A stretch of 7,735 nucleotides of DNA from Synechococcaceae bacterium Bin_79_3. GTDB lineage: Bacteria; Cyanobacteriota; Cyanobacteriia; PCC-6307; Cyanobiaceae. Position 1 is the stretch's first letter, and each line of letters starts with the position of its first letter. Both the position numbers and the translations under genes were made by a program. This document shows, in pieces, positions 1-5,393 of this stretch. The DNA lies in contig VFLB01000141.1 of assembly GCA_009914645.1 (NCBI GenBank), positions 1 to 7,735 on the forward strand, given 5' to 3'. Under the pieces are notes generated by a model. It did not search any database, was not told the DNA's origin, and saw nothing but the letters and a program-made list of their open reading frames with translations.

Positions 1-1082
1 AGTGTGTAGCGCTCTAATACTCGTTCGCGGGCTCTTCTACCCAATTCTTTGCTCAAGATTGGCTGCTCCCGTAATACTGGCAGCAATGTTCTTAATTGAG
101 TTGTGACCCCTTGGGTGCTGATCACAATTCCCGCGCCACCCTCAAGCACCTCGCCATCGGCACCGGCATCGGTTGCCACGCAGGCTGTGCCACTGGCCAT
201 GGCTTCCAACAAAGCGAGCGATAAACCTTCAACTAGGGAAGGCAACATAAAAACCTCTGCCACTTGCAATAAAGCAAGCCTGATCTCTTGATCTGCTTCG
301 TAACCCCACCAGATCACATTGTTGCTGCTATGGCTTGCCTGTAATTGCTGACGCATCGGCCCATCTCCCACCACCACAAGAACGCACCCAGGCAATTCAA
401 CTAATTTCCAGGCCCGCAGCAAGGCTTCCACATTTTTTTCGGTTGCCAATCTGCCCATATAGAGAAATACACGTTTTCCGCTGAAGCGTTCGCTCAATTG
501 GGATGCACCAGGCCGCCAAATATTTGGATCCACTCCATTTGGGATTACAGCCAAAGTACTTTTTGCAACTCCTAGCCGAATTAACAGCTCCGCCTGCAGC
601 TCTGAAAAAACCACCACCCGATCAAATTTCGCCAGGGATGAGGCATACAGCTGATAAGTAAGTTGCTGGCCGCCGGCAGTGATGTTGCGTAGCCCTGCAT
701 CAAATGGAGGATGGAACGTTGCAACTAGCGGAACCCCTAGTTGTTGGCAAAGTTCAGGTAAGCGAAAATCGAGTGGCGAGAGAGTGAGGCTGGCATGCAC
801 TAGATCCGGTTGAAATCTTTCTAGGGATTCTCTTAATTCGCGACTAGCCCGCGGCGATGGAATCGTATACATCTGAGATTTCATCAAATAAGGCAGGGCT
901 ACCTCCGGTTCAAGGTTGCCGCTGCTTTCTTGATCAGGTTCTGCTCGATCAAATCGTTCGGGGGTATCGAAATGGATAAAGCTGATGCCATGGCCCCGTT
1001 CCTTAAGTGCCTCGGTTACGGCCAGGCCATAGGAAACATTCCCGCAGAAGGGGGATTTTTTGCCAAGCCAGGCAATACGCAT
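1..1082 (-). CDS. GT4-family (group 1) glycosyltransferase, C-terminus cut by window edge
   Basis: The frame is open from an ATG at 1082 to the left edge: 360 codons without a stop, so the C-terminus is missing. It reads as a two-Rossmann-domain GT-B enzyme that transfers a sugar from a nucleotide-sugar donor. The N-terminal acceptor domain begins MRIAWLGKKSPFCGN, with a glycine-containing loop near residues 14-19. The donor domain shows PNGVD (181-185), GRLATEKN (210-217), VVVGDGP (236-242) and the GT4 EX7E signature, E285 to E293, in PSLVEGLSLALLE. No signal peptide or membrane segment is visible, so a cytosolic or peripheral membrane enzyme is expected. It starts 30 bp after the MFS stop and is probably the last visible gene of the leftward operon; no strong Shine-Dalgarno is seen. 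The acceptor is unknown. The N-terminus recalls cyanobacterial glycolipid enzymes such as the digalactosyldiacylglycerol synthase DgdA, but this comes from memory and is unproven. Confidence 0.88.
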   Translation of the reverse strand, partial: MRIAWLGKKSPFCGNVSYGLAVTEALKERGHGISFIHFDTPERFDRAEPDQESSGNLEPEVALPYLMKSQMYTIPSPRASRELRESLERFQPDLVHASLTLSPLDFRLPELCQQLGVPLVATFHPPFDAGLRNITAGGQQLTYQLYASSLAKFDRVVVFSELQAELLIRLGVAKSTLAVIPNGVDPNIWRPGASQLSERFSGKRVFLYMGRLATEKNVEALLRAWKLVELPGCVLVVVGDGPMRQQLQASHSSNNVIWWGYEADQEIRLALLQVAEVFMLPSLVEGLSLALLEAMASGTACVATDAGADGEVLEGGAGIVISTQGVTTQLRTLLPVLREQPILSKELGRRARERVLERYT

Positions 1083-1112
1083 TCAGCGGCAATATGGATG
1101 CAAGCTTGAAAA

Positions 1113-2504
1113 TTAGCAGCGGCTGCTGGTTTTGATGTTCCAGGGGCGCTCCAGCAGTACCCCGGCAAACAAGATCAGAGCTAACAGCAAAAGCACTGGC
1201 CTTAGCCCCACACTGCTAACTAAAGCCCCCGCGAGCACCATGGGCAGGCTGAGCGCAATATTTACAAGATTGTTTTGTAAGCCAAAAACTTTGCCTCGCA
1301 GATGCTCTGGTGTGTCTTCCTGGATGGTTGTTTGGGCTGGAATCCCTAGTAAGGCAGCTCCCAGGCCAAGCACTGAGCAGAGCAGCAAGGTGGGCCACAG
1401 TTGCGGTTGTATCTGGGCGAGCAGCACCAAGGAAAAGCCCATCGTTCCAAGCCCCACACTTGCCAGTAGGCGCCTGTGGAATCGATACCCCAATTGGGCT
1501 ACGAGCAGGGCACCTAAGGCAAGCCCAAGGCCACTCATGGCGAGCAACACTCCGAACTTGGTGGGTCCGAGTTGCAGCACCCTTGAGGCCAAGCTGATCG
1601 AAAGCACATAAAGAGCAGCTAACAGGCTGTAAAGCACTACCAGGTGCAAAACGGCGCCGCGAACGTTGCTGCGTTCCGCCAAAAAGCTAAGACCCTCTTT
1701 GATGTCGCCCCAGATGCTGTTGCCAGTGCTCGCGCGCAGTTGTTCATCGGGTTTTACAAACAGCAAAATCAAAGCAGCTGCGCCGTAGGCAATCGGCACC
1801 AACAGAAATTCACCTCCCTGCACGCCAAATTGTTCGAAAAACTGATGCAGCAGTTGCAACACCGGTTCTCCAATGGCAAAACCAACAATTGTGGCCACCA
1901 TGGTGGTAGCAGTGCACAAGGAGTTCGCAGGTAGCAGTAAGGATCGATCCACCAATAAAGGGATGGCTGCTTGTTCAGCAGGAGCAAAGAACTGAGTGAA
2001 GCAAGATTCCAAAAAAGTGAGTGCCAGCAACCCCCAATAGCCCCAGCTCAACCCCAACCAGCTCGGGCCTGGCAGCAGCATTAAGGGAACAGCCAGGGCA
2101 AGCAGAGCCCTTAGCCCGTTAGAGGCCACCATTACAGCTCGCTTAGGCCAGCGATCCGCCCATACCCCAGCAACACTGCCAAGTAAAATCGCCGGGAGAG
2201 TATTTGCTGCGTAGATACCGGTAGCTAAAAGAGTTATTAATTGCGCTTCATTTGCGCCTTGGCCAGCGGCGAGATTCGATCCACTACTCATCCCCCGCTC
2301 TCGGATTAATTCCGCTGCGCCAGCTAAGGGGCCAGTTTCAACGCCAGTGCTCTGGGCCCAGGTTTGGGCAATCAGAAACACCATCAAAATGATCCAAAAT
2401 TTATCGGCTAACTGCGAAAAAATTTGCCCGAGCCAAAGCAGCCGAAAATCCCGCAGAAGTAATACAGCTTCCAGCCCATTTGGTTTGTTTGCCTGCTCGC
2501 TCAC
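1113..2504 (-). CDS. MFS permease (MFS_3 / LplT-EntS-like)
   Basis: This is a 463-residue integral membrane protein with about 12 predicted helices, the usual size for the major facilitator superfamily. The cytoplasmic loop 2-3 motif is GVWADRWPKR (113-122). PAEQAAIPLLV (175-185) and PEHLRGKVFGLQNN (399-412) are typical of the MFS_3 branch, which includes the lysophospholipid flippase LplT and the enterobactin exporter EntS. The loop between helices 1 and 2 (about 50-88) is long and polar. The start is GTG at 2504: an in-frame TAA lies two codons upstream, so no earlier start is possible, and the first helix begins soon after. No clear Shine-Dalgarno is seen. It lies 26 bp after recO and 30 bp before the glycosyltransferase, so cotranscription is likely. 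The substrate cannot be read from the sequence; a drug, siderophore or lipid are all possible. Confidence 0.9.
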   Translation of the reverse strand: MSEQANKPNGLEAVLLLRDFRLLWLGQIFSQLADKFWIILMVFLIAQTWAQSTGVETGPLAGAAELIRERGMSSGSNLAAGQGANEAQLITLLATGIYAANTLPAILLGSVAGVWADRWPKRAVMVASNGLRALLALAVPLMLLPGPSWLGLSWGYWGLLALTFLESCFTQFFAPAEQAAIPLLVDRSLLLPANSLCTATTMVATIVGFAIGEPVLQLLHQFFEQFGVQGGEFLLVPIAYGAAALILLFVKPDEQLRASTGNSIWGDIKEGLSFLAERSNVRGAVLHLVVLYSLLAALYVLSISLASRVLQLGPTKFGVLLAMSGLGLALGALLVAQLGYRFHRRLLASVGLGTMGFSLVLLAQIQPQLWPTLLLCSVLGLGAALLGIPAQTTIQEDTPEHLRGKVFGLQNNLVNIALSLPMVLAGALVSSVGLRPVLLLLALILFAGVLLERPWNIKTSSRC

Positions 2505-2530
2505 CGGTTAGTACGCCTAGCACCTTGCGG

Positions 2531-3316
2531 CTAATCCTGCCTCAGCAGGGCAAGGGAACGGGGAGTGCGCCCCAAATGCTCACCACACCAAAACCCCATT
2601 AAGGTTAAAAGTCTCTCCCACACAGGATCGGGCCCCATCAAATTGCCATCGGCGCGACGCGGTAACTGGGGCCGGTTCAACCTTTGCAACAGCGCCAACT
2701 CAGACGCATTTAGCAGCAGCACTGCCCCTGGTTGGGGACCAATGCAAAAACCTTCAGCTGGGATAACGCTGCAACGCCAGTTCCAATTGCCCACAGGGGG
2801 CAGCAATTGCTCGCCACTGCGGCAATCACTATGAAGCGGTAAGCCGTAACCGCCCAAATGCATTATTTGCACCCCGCTTTGCACCGCTAGGGCAAGGGCT
2901 TCACTGCGCCGTTGTTCAGGCGCTGCAATAAGCAGTGCCTCCAATTGATCTAAGCGATGCAATATCAAGTTGAGAAGCCCCTCCACCGGTTGCCCGAAGG
3001 GCACAAGCAATAGGCAAAGCTCTAAATGCCACTGCGCTGCGGCCAGGGTGTCGAGCTGTTGACCAAGGCGGCCATAACTATGAAAAATGCTTATCTGGCC
3101 AAGGCGATCGAGGCTGCGGCCCCGTTTTACTTGGCCCCGCAAATGGGTGAGGGGAGAAGCAGCAGCAAGGCTGCTGCGGGGTTTGCGTGCACCGCTAGCG
3201 GCTATCCGCACCAGGCCCTCCTCCGCGGAGAGCAAGGTGAGCAGCCGGTCTTGTTCCCCCAGTGCAATGGCTTGCAGGCAAAGACCGGTTACTTCACGCT
3301 CCCTGGCGGCGGCCAT
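2531..3316 (-). CDS. recO: DNA repair protein RecO
   Basis: A 261-residue protein of normal RecO length. RecO works with RecR (and RecF) to load RecA onto SSB-coated single-stranded DNA during gap repair, and it can anneal complementary strands. Residues 1-80 fit the N-terminal OB-fold: the opening VTGLCLQAIALGEQDRLLTL, then GLVRIAASGARKPRSSL (34-50), is the family pattern. The rest is the helical C-terminal domain with LGGYGLPL (154-161). Many RecO proteins carry a four-cysteine zinc site here. Only scattered cysteines are visible (C165, C182, C191, C244) and no CxxC pair, so that site looks degenerate, as in the E. coli type. The ATG at 3316 is 5 bp after the deoC stop, so translation may be coupled. 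A weak Shine-Dalgarno is typical of this window. Confidence 0.92.
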   Translation of the reverse strand: MAAAREREVTGLCLQAIALGEQDRLLTLLSAEEGLVRIAASGARKPRSSLAAASPLTHLRGQVKRGRSLDRLGQISIFHSYGRLGQQLDTLAAAQWHLELCLLLVPFGQPVEGLLNLILHRLDQLEALLIAAPEQRRSEALALAVQSGVQIMHLGGYGLPLHSDCRSGEQLLPPVGNWNWRCSVIPAEGFCIGPQPGAVLLLNASELALLQRLNRPQLPRRADGNLMGPDPVWERLLTLMGFWCGEHLGRTPRSLALLRQD

Positions 3317-3321
3317 CGCTG

Positions 3322-4002
3322 TTATGCCCGTTGTTCTTTTGCAAGGGCCACTCCGCGGCTGGTGCCAAGCCGATCAGCGCCGGCCTGCACAAGTGCTATG
3401 GCTTGCTCAAGAGTGCGAATTCCACCGGAGGCCTTCAGCTTTGCCTGACCCCTCGCCAGCAAATGAAGCTGTTCAATCAAGGCTGGTTCCACTGCGGGTC
3501 CGTAGCCACTGCTGGATTTGAGATAACTAACTCCAGCATCCAATCCAACTTCTACTAAGGCCTCCAGCTGCGGCTGGCTTAATTGATTTGCTTCAAGAAT
3601 AAGTTTCACTTCTGGCCCCAATTCCACAATTGCAGCGATTTCGTCGTGGAGGGCGGTGAGTTCGCCATCGATCAACAAGGCGAAATCCGGTACTAAATCA
3701 AGTTCATCAGCTCCGTTTTCGGTGGCAAGTTCTGCCTCTGCCCGTTTGATCGAAGCCGCTACAGCTCCAAATGGAAACCCCACAACACTTATCAGCTTGG
3801 TTTTATTTACGCCGCGATCGCCTAGCAAGCGACGGCCCAAGGGCATCCAACGGGAAGCAAGACACACCCCAGCAAAGCCGTAGTGCAGGGCCTCTTGGCA
3901 GCAGAGTTCCACCGCCTGCTGGCCCTGACGGGGATCCAGCAGAGCGTGGTCTATTAATTGGGCAATATCCGCTGGCGCTGAGGGGGGAAATCTGCTGGAC
4001 AA
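3322..4002 (-). CDS. deoC: Deoxyribose-phosphate aldolase (DERA), divergent, TTG start
   Basis: A 226-residue class I aldolase-type TIM barrel. DERA cleaves 2-deoxyribose-5-phosphate to glyceraldehyde-3-phosphate and acetaldehyde in cytosolic deoxynucleoside catabolism. Landmarks in order are LIDHALLDP (16-24), VVGFPFGA (73-80), ADELDLV (98-104) with D102, SYLKSSSGYGP (159-169) with K162 as the expected Schiff-base lysine, LKASGGIRT (189-197) with K190, and the phosphate-binding GADRLGTSRG (208-217). The catalytic D-K-K set is therefore kept. Other conserved blocks are altered: VCLAS near 46-50 and LILEANQL (134-141), where most DERAs have VCVNP-like and IIET-like motifs. The start is TTG at 4002. 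It is the first standard start after an in-frame TGA eight codons upstream, and lies 4 bp beyond the hpf stop, suggesting translational coupling. No internal ATG comes early enough to replace it. Confidence 0.88.
   Translation of the reverse strand: MSSRFPPSAPADIAQLIDHALLDPRQGQQAVELCCQEALHYGFAGVCLASRWMPLGRRLLGDRGVNKTKLISVVGFPFGAVAASIKRAEAELATENGADELDLVPDFALLIDGELTALHDEIAAIVELGPEVKLILEANQLSQPQLEALVEVGLDAGVSYLKSSSGYGPAVEPALIEQLHLLARGQAKLKASGGIRTLEQAIALVQAGADRLGTSRGVALAKEQRA
3814..3821. repeat. HIP1 palindrome GCGATCGC
   Basis: An exact copy of the octamer HIP1, which is highly over-represented in many cyanobacterial genomes, sits inside deoC. A single copy could occur by chance. With the second copy in the acyl-activating gene it gives weak support for a HIP1-bearing lineage. 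Confidence 0.6.
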
Positions 4003-4006
4003 TCGA

Positions 4007-4594
4007 TTAGCTGCGGGCCTGAATCACACCGTATCCGCCGTGGTTGCGTTGGTACACCACTTGCAGCTCCCCCGACTGCTTTTCACGAAATACATAAAAG
4101 TCGTGGTCGATCACTTCCAGTTGATGAATTGCTTCATCAAGGGTCATCGCAGGCATGGCGTAGTACTTATTACGCACAACAGGGGCAGGAAGCTGGGCGC
4201 TGCGACCGGCGGTTAGATCACCTTGGAGATCACCCTGTAGATCACTGTTCAGATTGAGCTCAACATCTGCCGTTAGGGCGGTGGCTTTTTGGTGATGGTT
4301 ATTGCGGCGATCTTTGTGGCGTTGAAGTTGGCGTGCCAGCTTATTTGCCACTAGATCAATGCTGGCGTAAAGGTTTTCGCTGCGTTCTTGGGCCCTGATT
4401 ACGGTGCCGGCAGCAAACAGTGTTACCTCAGCGGTTTGTTGTGGCACCCTTGGATTACGGGCCACCGAAAGGTGCACATCGGCCTCCTGCACCAAACCAT
4501 CGAAATGGCCCACGGCTCGGGAGAGTTTGTTTTCTGTGTAGTCCCTCAAGGCGGGGGTGAGCTCGAGATTGCGGCCGTGGATCAGAAGCTTCAT
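4007..4594 (-). CDS. hpf: Long-form ribosome hibernation promoting factor (LrtA type)
   Basis: A 195-residue long HPF. It binds the 30S decoding region in resting or dark cells and joins ribosomes into inactive 100S dimers; the cyanobacterial member is LrtA (light-repressed transcript). Residues 1-95 are the N-terminal HPF/YfiA domain: MKLLIHGRNLELTPALRDY, then DVHLSVARNP (39-48) and RAQERSENLYASIDLVANKL (67-86) followed by a basic helix. Residues 100-135 are a polar linker holding a DLQG-DLQG-DLTA tandem repeat (118-129). Residues 138-192 are the C-terminal dimerisation domain, with VVRNKYYAMPAMTLDEAIHQ and FYVFREKQSGELQVVYQRNHGGYGVIQ split across two strands and a helix. The ATG at 4594 has the best Shine-Dalgarno in the window, AGGAG with 8-nt spacing. 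It heads the leftward cluster and diverges from lipB, so any promoter must lie largely within lipB coding DNA. Confidence 0.95.
   Translation of the reverse strand: MKLLIHGRNLELTPALRDYTENKLSRAVGHFDGLVQEADVHLSVARNPRVPQQTAEVTLFAAGTVIRAQERSENLYASIDLVANKLARQLQRHKDRRNNHHQKATALTADVELNLNSDLQGDLQGDLTAGRSAQLPAPVVRNKYYAMPAMTLDEAIHQLEVIDHDFYVFREKQSGELQVVYQRNHGGYGVIQARS
4214..4245 (-). repeat. 12-bp tandem repeat in the hpf linker
   Basis: On the plus strand, TAGATCACCTTG is followed by GAGATCACCCTG, then a partial third unit TAGATCAC. Units one and two differ at two positions. In frame they encode DLQG, DLQG, then DLTA (Hpf residues 118-129), within the flexible linker between the two HPF domains. The unit length is a multiple of three, so gain or loss of units would change linker length without breaking the frame. 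Confidence 0.75.
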
Positions 4595-4602
4595 GGATAG
4601 AT

Positions 4603-4607
4603 CTCCT
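4603..4607 (-). promoter_or_regulatory. Strong Shine-Dalgarno for hpf
   Basis: The minus strand reads CCAGGAGATCTATCC directly before the hpf ATG, putting AGGAG 8 nt upstream of the start. It confirms the start at 4594. It stands out because the other genes here have weak or no visible ribosome binding sites, which fits a protein that must be made in quantity. Confidence 0.75.
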
Positions 4608-4634
4608 GGTGAGGCTGAGGGATGTAATCAATGT

Positions 4635-5393
4635 ATGGAAGGAGTGCCTGATCAGGTATCGCCGGATGCATTCCTTTGTGCTCTCTCAAGATTTGTGCCC
4701 CTAGAACAGGCTTGGAGCTGGCAGCAACAGTGGCAGCACTTATTAATTCGCAATCAAATTTCAGTCCGCCAGCCCAACGTGCGCCCCTGGCCGGAGCTGT
4801 TACTCCTGCTTGAGCACCCCCCCTGTTACACCCTCGGCCGCGGCGCCTCAGCGGAGTTTCTCGGTTTTGATCCCGCGAAGCCGCCAGAGCCCCTATGGCG
4901 CCTTGATCGCGGTGGGGAAGTAACCCATCACCTGCCTGGTCAATTGGTGGCATATCCGGTGCTTGATTTAAAGCGACACCGCTGTGATCTGCATTGGTAT
5001 TTACGTTTATTAGAGGGGGCGGTGCTCGATCTTCTTGCTGAATTGGGCCTTGAGGGTGAACGGCGCTCGGGGCTTACGGGGGTTTGGCTTGAGGGTAAAA
5101 AAGTTGCTGCTATTGGCGTTTCTGCCCGTCGCTGGGTTACTCAGCACGGGCTTGCTTTAAATGTGAATTGCAACTTGGCTGGATTTGGTGCGATCAAACC
5201 ATGCGGCCTTGATCTGCCGGTGGCTGGGCTGCAGCAATGGTTGCCGGGCTGCACTGTTGGCCAGTTGCAGCAACCGCTAGCTAGGGCCCTGGCGCGGCGC
5301 TTGGGGTGGGAGCGGCTCGCTGCAATTAACGAGCAGAATCTGATCAACTTGAGTGAGCAAGATGAACCAGGCCTGGGTTCGCTGGAGCGGTGA
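4635..5393 (+). CDS. lipB: Octanoyl-ACP:protein N-octanoyltransferase LipB
   Basis: About 252 residues with the chosen start. LipB moves octanoyl from acyl carrier protein to the lysine of lipoyl domains (pyruvate dehydrogenase E2, glycine cleavage H protein); LipA then inserts sulfur. Family motifs in order, numbered from the ATG at 4635, are LEHPPCYTLGRGA (59-71), RGGEVTHHLPGQLVAYP (92-108), GVWLEGKKVAAIG (149-161) with catalytic K156, QHGLALNVN (170-178), and KPCG with nucleophile C190. The start is uncertain: the frame stays open upstream, with GTG at 4557 and ATG at 4593, but both lie inside or on the hpf start. ATG 4635 leaves about 24 residues before the first conserved strand region, and a GAGGG lies upstream at loose spacing. 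The end overlaps the next gene by about 32 bp. Confidence 0.92.
   Translation: MEGVPDQVSPDAFLCALSRFVPLEQAWSWQQQWQHLLIRNQISVRQPNVRPWPELLLLLEHPPCYTLGRGASAEFLGFDPAKPPEPLWRLDRGGEVTHHLPGQLVAYPVLDLKRHRCDLHWYLRLLEGAVLDLLAELGLEGERRSGLTGVWLEGKKVAAIGVSARRWVTQHGLALNVNCNLAGFGAIKPCGLDLPVAGLQQWLPGCTVGQLQQPLARALARRLGWERLAAINEQNLINLSEQDEPGLGSLER

Noticed and set aside
103..291. A 62-codon plus-strand frame
   Set aside because: It is antisense to the glycosyltransferase donor domain containing the EX7E motif, so it is a shadow.
1110..1130. AGCAGCGGCTGCT inverted repeat at the MFS stop as a terminator
   Set aside because: The stem is only 5-6 bp with almost no loop, and no clear T-run follows on the minus strand.
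1132..1987. Open frames on the plus strand (1132-1611, 1310-1597, 1644-1934) and a minus-strand frame at 1769-1987
   Set aside because: They lie wholly within the MFS gene in other frames, have low-complexity Ser/Ala/Arg-rich content and no domain pattern; they are shadows of that gene.
3026..3558. Plus-strand open frames of 98-144 codons across the recO/deoC junction
   Set aside because: Both underlying minus-strand genes carry clear family motifs; these frames show none and no ribosome binding site.
4741..4765. AT-rich patch in lipB as the hpf promoter
   Set aside because: No -35/-10 pair with correct spacing could be placed; too weak to annotate.
4591..4953. A 120-codon minus-strand frame ending beside the hpf start, a possible upstream ORF in an hpf leader
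   Set aside because: Its composition (Arg/Gly/Ala-rich) follows from being antisense to lipB, and no start signal was seen; only leader mapping could revive it.
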